A stretch of 64,000 bases of DNA from Paramarasmius palmivorus (Eukaryota > Basidiomycota > Agaricomycetes > Agaricales > Marasmiaceae), in NCBI GenBank assembly GCA_037176845.1, contig JAYKXP010000091.1, positions 1 to 64,000 on the forward strand, in the 5' to 3' direction. Below, piece after piece: positions 60,701 to 64,000 of this stretch. The translations under genes were made by a program, and so were the position numbers. The notes below the pieces were generated by a model that did not search any database, was not told where the DNA came from, and saw nothing but the letters and a program-made list of their open reading frames with translations. The number at the start of each line of letters is the position of its first letter. Within the stretch, counting starts at the first letter, position 1.

Positions 60701-60857
60701 GATATGGACAGGCACTCTGGCGAGCCTAAGACTGTATAATGGTTCATACTGTGTGTGGGATGATCAGCGGAGGCCTCTCTATGATTACATTGAGTGGATT
60801 GAGCCCTCCGACTGGTCCTATGAAACTGAGCCAAACTCGACGGTTGGCGCCATTTGA
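57788..60857 (+). pseudogene. NACHT P-loop (NLR-like) gene with an in-frame stop, five exons
   Basis: Exons 57788-59248, 59300-59968, 60017-60100, 60155-60382 and 60441-60857 join in frame to 952 codons, one of which is a TGA at 58730-58732. Start chosen at the ATG of MAINGGQGHTIFGDQ; the frame is open further upstream into the satellite, so an upstream exon is possible. NACHT features: WLSGPAGVGKSAIAQT (P-loop 103-110), FFFWRGDPQRNN, IIIDALDEC (Walker B, from residue 202) and RILLCSRPEP. The stop falls between WPSPSQIWSLSGNA and GQFIYATTIIRFI, which are contiguous in related proteins, so it is a nonsense change and not a missed intron. As it stands the product would be 314 residues with NTPase core only. 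Agaricomycete NACHT proteins are linked to non-self recognition; that role here is by family only. Confidence 0.78.
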
Positions 60858-61502
60858 TTTGTGAATACTTGTAGGGGTGTATTTAAAGTAAATCTACCAA
60901 CGTGGCATGCAAGCATTTACTCAAGAATTGATATCATGATACCAAGGTGTACTGTGTTGCGGGATTCTAAACACAAGCTTGCAAGTATAGAAAAAGTGTG
61001 CTTTGCAAGCTAAACACTTCATCATCACGCTTACCGACCACTCCGTGCCGGATACTCGGTCGTCTCAAGTGAGACGAAAGTAGATTGAGCGCAAACTCTG
61101 TTCAGCGAGTTTGAGAAGCAAGGAATCTTCTGCCAACAGCATCACGGTGTCGACCGGTTCTGTGATCGATGATGAACTTCTGTTTCCCGAGTTCGACAAT
61201 ACAAATGGATTCCGGTGATGGAATGAGTGAAAGAAGACGAAGAAGGTCATCGAGACAATAGAGTAACTGCACGGAACTTTGCGCGTATCTTTTTACCCAA
61301 GCCATCAGCAAACAGACGTCTGAAGATAAACCAACCCTTGTAAAAGGTAGATTACATCGAAAGATAACACTCATGGATATGGATATAGTTCCTTCTTCAT
61401 CCCATAGTCTCTACCCGTAACCGCTTAGGTCCAACTTATATCGCGCATCAATCACGATGTTGCTGCGGACGGGATATTCAAGCTGCGAAATCATCCCAGT
61501 CG

Positions 61503-61925
61503 TTAGACCCTGATGGTAACTATCCCCGGTTCTGTGCTATCATTGGGTGAATTTATTAGGTACGGGACTAGACATGGATAACCGTGTGCATTCATCTCAA
61601 GACTTTGAGGACTCGAGCGCCTAATAGCCCGAGAACATCGGAGTTTAGCGCCCAAGTCTGCAACGATACCACCTCTGAACCAAACACCATGCAGCGTTCT
61701 CTCCACCGTGAAAAAGGCGGTCCGGATAGATGAGACTATTTGGAAGGTATTCCGGTAGGTCCGAGGGTCGATATGTGGGCAACGTAGGGCGTTATCGACC
61801 GTTCCACGTATTGAGCATAGGAAGGTTCGCCATGCGATAGTGCAGGGAACTTCGTACAGGTCCAAAAGCGGCTCGAGGAGGTGATCAAGATTAAAGGTAT
61901 GTTGCTTTTGAACGCCATAACTCAT
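61503..61925 (-). CDS. Weak ORF candidate, 140 codons
   Basis: ATG-initiated frame (MSYGVQKQHTFN...) of plausible composition with DHLLEPLLDLYEVP and a Cys-containing middle; no family or neighbouring exon recognised. Could be chance. Confidence 0.25.
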   Translation of the reverse strand: MSYGVQKQHTFNLDHLLEPLLDLYEVPCTIAWRTFLCSIRGTVDNALRCPHIDPRTYRNTFQIVSSIRTAFFTVERTLHGVWFRGGIVADLGAKLRCSRAIRRSSPQSLEMNAHGYPCLVPYLINSPNDSTEPGIVTIRV

Positions 61926-62995
61926 GGCCAAGATCAGGTTTGTTGAACATTGTCCGAACGTTCAACCACAACATAAAGAAACATCGCCGAGCACTCGAAC
62001 CTAACCGGTCCTCTGGGATTTCCGATCATTCTGTCTCGTAGTGTGAGCTGCGGACGAAAAGAGAGCGATATGAAGGCGTTTGATAGTAGTCATAGGAATG
62101 ACCGGCTTCAGAACAAGAAGACCGTACAATTGTAGGTGCCTTTACGCAAAGCTGTTGCGCAAGGTCAGTATAGAACCAGATAGATTGAGCGGACAATGAG
62201 AGGCAGACCTTGGATCTAGGGTATCAGATATACAGTTCCTCACCTCCTCTCCTCGCGGCGCACGAATGATACAAAACTCCCCGTTATTCCTTTCATCCCA
62301 TGAACCGTGGAACACGTTCCCGCTGGACCATATGCAGCGCCGGAGGATTACATAGGTTTGATTCGGGATAACAAGCAGAGCGCGAAGCCGGAGGCTGGTG
62401 TAGCTCACACCCCAGGAGTAAGGGACGTCCAAAAGGGCATGCTGGGGTGTAGGATGACGCTTCGGGAGGGCAGTTGAGAGGGGTAGGTGGGGAGGAGGGT
62501 GGCCAGAGGTGAGTGAAAGCGGAAATTCGGGAAGGTTTCATCTGGAACGTGAAACTTTGCATTAGGGCTGTACCACGGGGTTGGGAGGTGGCGAAGAAGG
62601 GAATATATGATAGAAGGGATGAATGTGTTTGGAAAGGTTGACAGAGGTAAAGCTATGTCTATGCATGGGAAAGGGATGGGTGATGGGTCGGAGCTTGGGG
62701 AAATGGGGAAGCGTGGATCGATAGAGATGGCAGGTCGTAGACAAGATCGGATGGGCCCAGAAATCAGGACAAGGGAGCACTGACAAACAAAGGCGAGATA
62801 AAGCAAGATCTCGGTTCCAAAGTCTTGGTAGGAGAGTGATGATGTTAGGAAGGGGAGTGCGGTTGAACGCAGCTTGTGAACGTTAACGATTGCGAGGTTG
62901 TTGGTGTCAATATGGTGTGTCTTGAAGCTGTAACATAGTGGGTATCACGGAGTATTCAATGCGTACACTTGGCAGCTGAAGCGCTGAAGTTGGAG

Positions 62996-63259
62996 CTATT
63001 GAGGATTCAACGGGGTGAGCTGAAAAAAGACCGACATACCTTTAGCTCACATACAAGTCGTATAACCCTGACAACCTCGAGCTCTCAACCCATCCTACCA
63101 TCTTCTATTATCAATAGCCTTTCAAAACGAGCATATGGGCGTTGTAAACGCGGGCAGTATAGGCGGAAAACTGGTGTCGTTGGAGTTACGGTGTCGCATC
63201 CGGAGCGTAGAGAACTGCTGGCGACAAGCCTTCGTGAAGAGGATAACTTGAGGAGATAG
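62996..63259 (+). CDS. Weak ORF candidate, possibly a terminal exon
   Basis: An open frame without ATG at its beginning. It is basic and Ser/Thr-rich, with SLSKRAYGRCKRGQYRRK and a Glu/Arg-rich end. If real it needs an upstream exon that I cannot place. Confidence 0.2.
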   Translation, partial: LLRIQRGELKKDRHTFSSHTSRITLTTSSSQPILPSSIINSLSKRAYGRCKRGQYRRKTGVVGVTVSHPERRELLATSLREEDNLRR

Positions 63260-64000
63260 ACGTGGAGATGCCTATATTTCAGTTAGCCTGAGATTTGCAA
63301 GAGGGAATGGATAAAAGTTGCGAAACGGACCTTTGGATGAAGCGTCCAAAGTATGCCAGCTATTCTGGCCGTTCCAACCAGCCGTTAGCTATAGGAGTTG
63401 GTATATAGGCTACGAGCAGCATTTAGAGTCGATTGGTGTGTATGCTGAGGTGGAATATGGCCATGGCTGAGAAAGGTTGAGTTTTGTCGTCGTGGTTGAC
63501 GAGGAGGTCTTTATTTGTTCTTGCCAAACAGATCTGCTCGGATAACCGGGTATTATGTTACCGGAGGTTCTTGCTCAACAGTTCAAACAAACGCCGAGAA
63601 TGTGAATTCCCGCTACTGTGAATCGCTGCTGCCTCTGCAAGAGTACAGCGTAGAAAAATATTTGCTACGAACAAATTTGATGACACAAGGTGCGCGCTGG
63701 ATTGTTCCAACTTTGAACGCCTATTGATTGATTTCCGGCCGAGAGAAAGTTTGTTTCTCTTCCAAGCTCCCAAAGCGTATATACGCAGCCCATACTGTCG
63801 AATAAGGCAGAGCAAATTTCAAAATTTCATGCAAGCTTTTGTCAAGTCTTATATATCTTATATCCCGATATTCGCTCATTCCGCATGACTGGTCAGCATA
63901 CCATGGAACTGCGTTAATCGGTGTTGAGTTCCATGCCAAGTCTGCGAGTATGCGTTGCAATTCGACGCTGCGCTCCGAGTATTTGCCCAGAGATTCGACT

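Larger units (their letters stand above)
60858..64000. other. Region without convincing genes
   Basis: Frames are short and conflicting, and base composition is more even than in the subtelomeric part. No dyads, satellites or telomere-like repeats are seen. Two weak ORF candidates are listed separately. Confidence 0.5.

Noticed and set aside
63057..63066. A left dyad arm (GTCGTATAAC)
   Set aside because: No right arm occurs 13 bp downstream; counted as chance.

Overview
The window is the end of a chromosome of a filamentous fungus, most likely an agaricomycete basidiomycete. Near base 1 it carries a telomere tract with C-strand unit CCCCTAA (G-strand TTAGGGG). The genes have 50-130 nt GT-AG introns. 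The best recognised proteins are a telomere-linked RecQ-type helicase with C2H2 fingers and a NACHT P-loop protein of the agaricomycete type. I had no database access, so family names rest on motifs only.

Layout. 1-5 kb: telomere, then about 4.9 kb without convincing genes. 5-17 kb: remains of a Ser/Pro-rich gene, and a ~1.45 kb segment present twice (6.5-8.0 and 15.6-17.1 kb) on either side of a large nested repeat array built from ~420 bp units and a 91 bp minisatellite. 17-31 kb: seven small genes that share one two-exon module (called 'YLP module' here), plus an interstitial telomere-like block at 26.2 kb. 30.7-33.5 kb: two unrelated unknown genes and a tRNA-like element. 34-41 kb: a seven-exon telomere-linked helicase gene read towards the telomere. 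42-43 kb: an eighth YLP-module gene. 44-45.4 kb: a solo LTR with a 5 bp target-site duplication and a partial copy of it. 46.9-53.0 kb: an eight-exon gene for a ~1,900-residue low-complexity protein with a ParB/sulfiredoxin-like DGNHR domain; it carries two apparent 1-nt frameshifts. 53.7-57.5 kb: a satellite made of GGTATACC palindromes. 57.8-60.9 kb: a NACHT gene with one in-frame stop. 60.9-64 kb: no convincing genes.

The most unusual signal is a 31 bp dyad, consensus TCGTATAAG-N13-CTTATACGA. I count 41 copies between 2.1 and 53.7 kb and none beyond. The arms are conserved, the spacer sequence varies freely, and the spacer length is 13 in every copy. Single or tandem copies lie just upstream of most genes of the cluster (YLP-module genes, helicase, ParB-like gene); two lie in introns. 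This looks like a shared operator or other protein-binding site that ties the subtelomeric genes into one unit. What binds it, and whether the cluster acts in telomere maintenance, gene control or mobility, is unknown.
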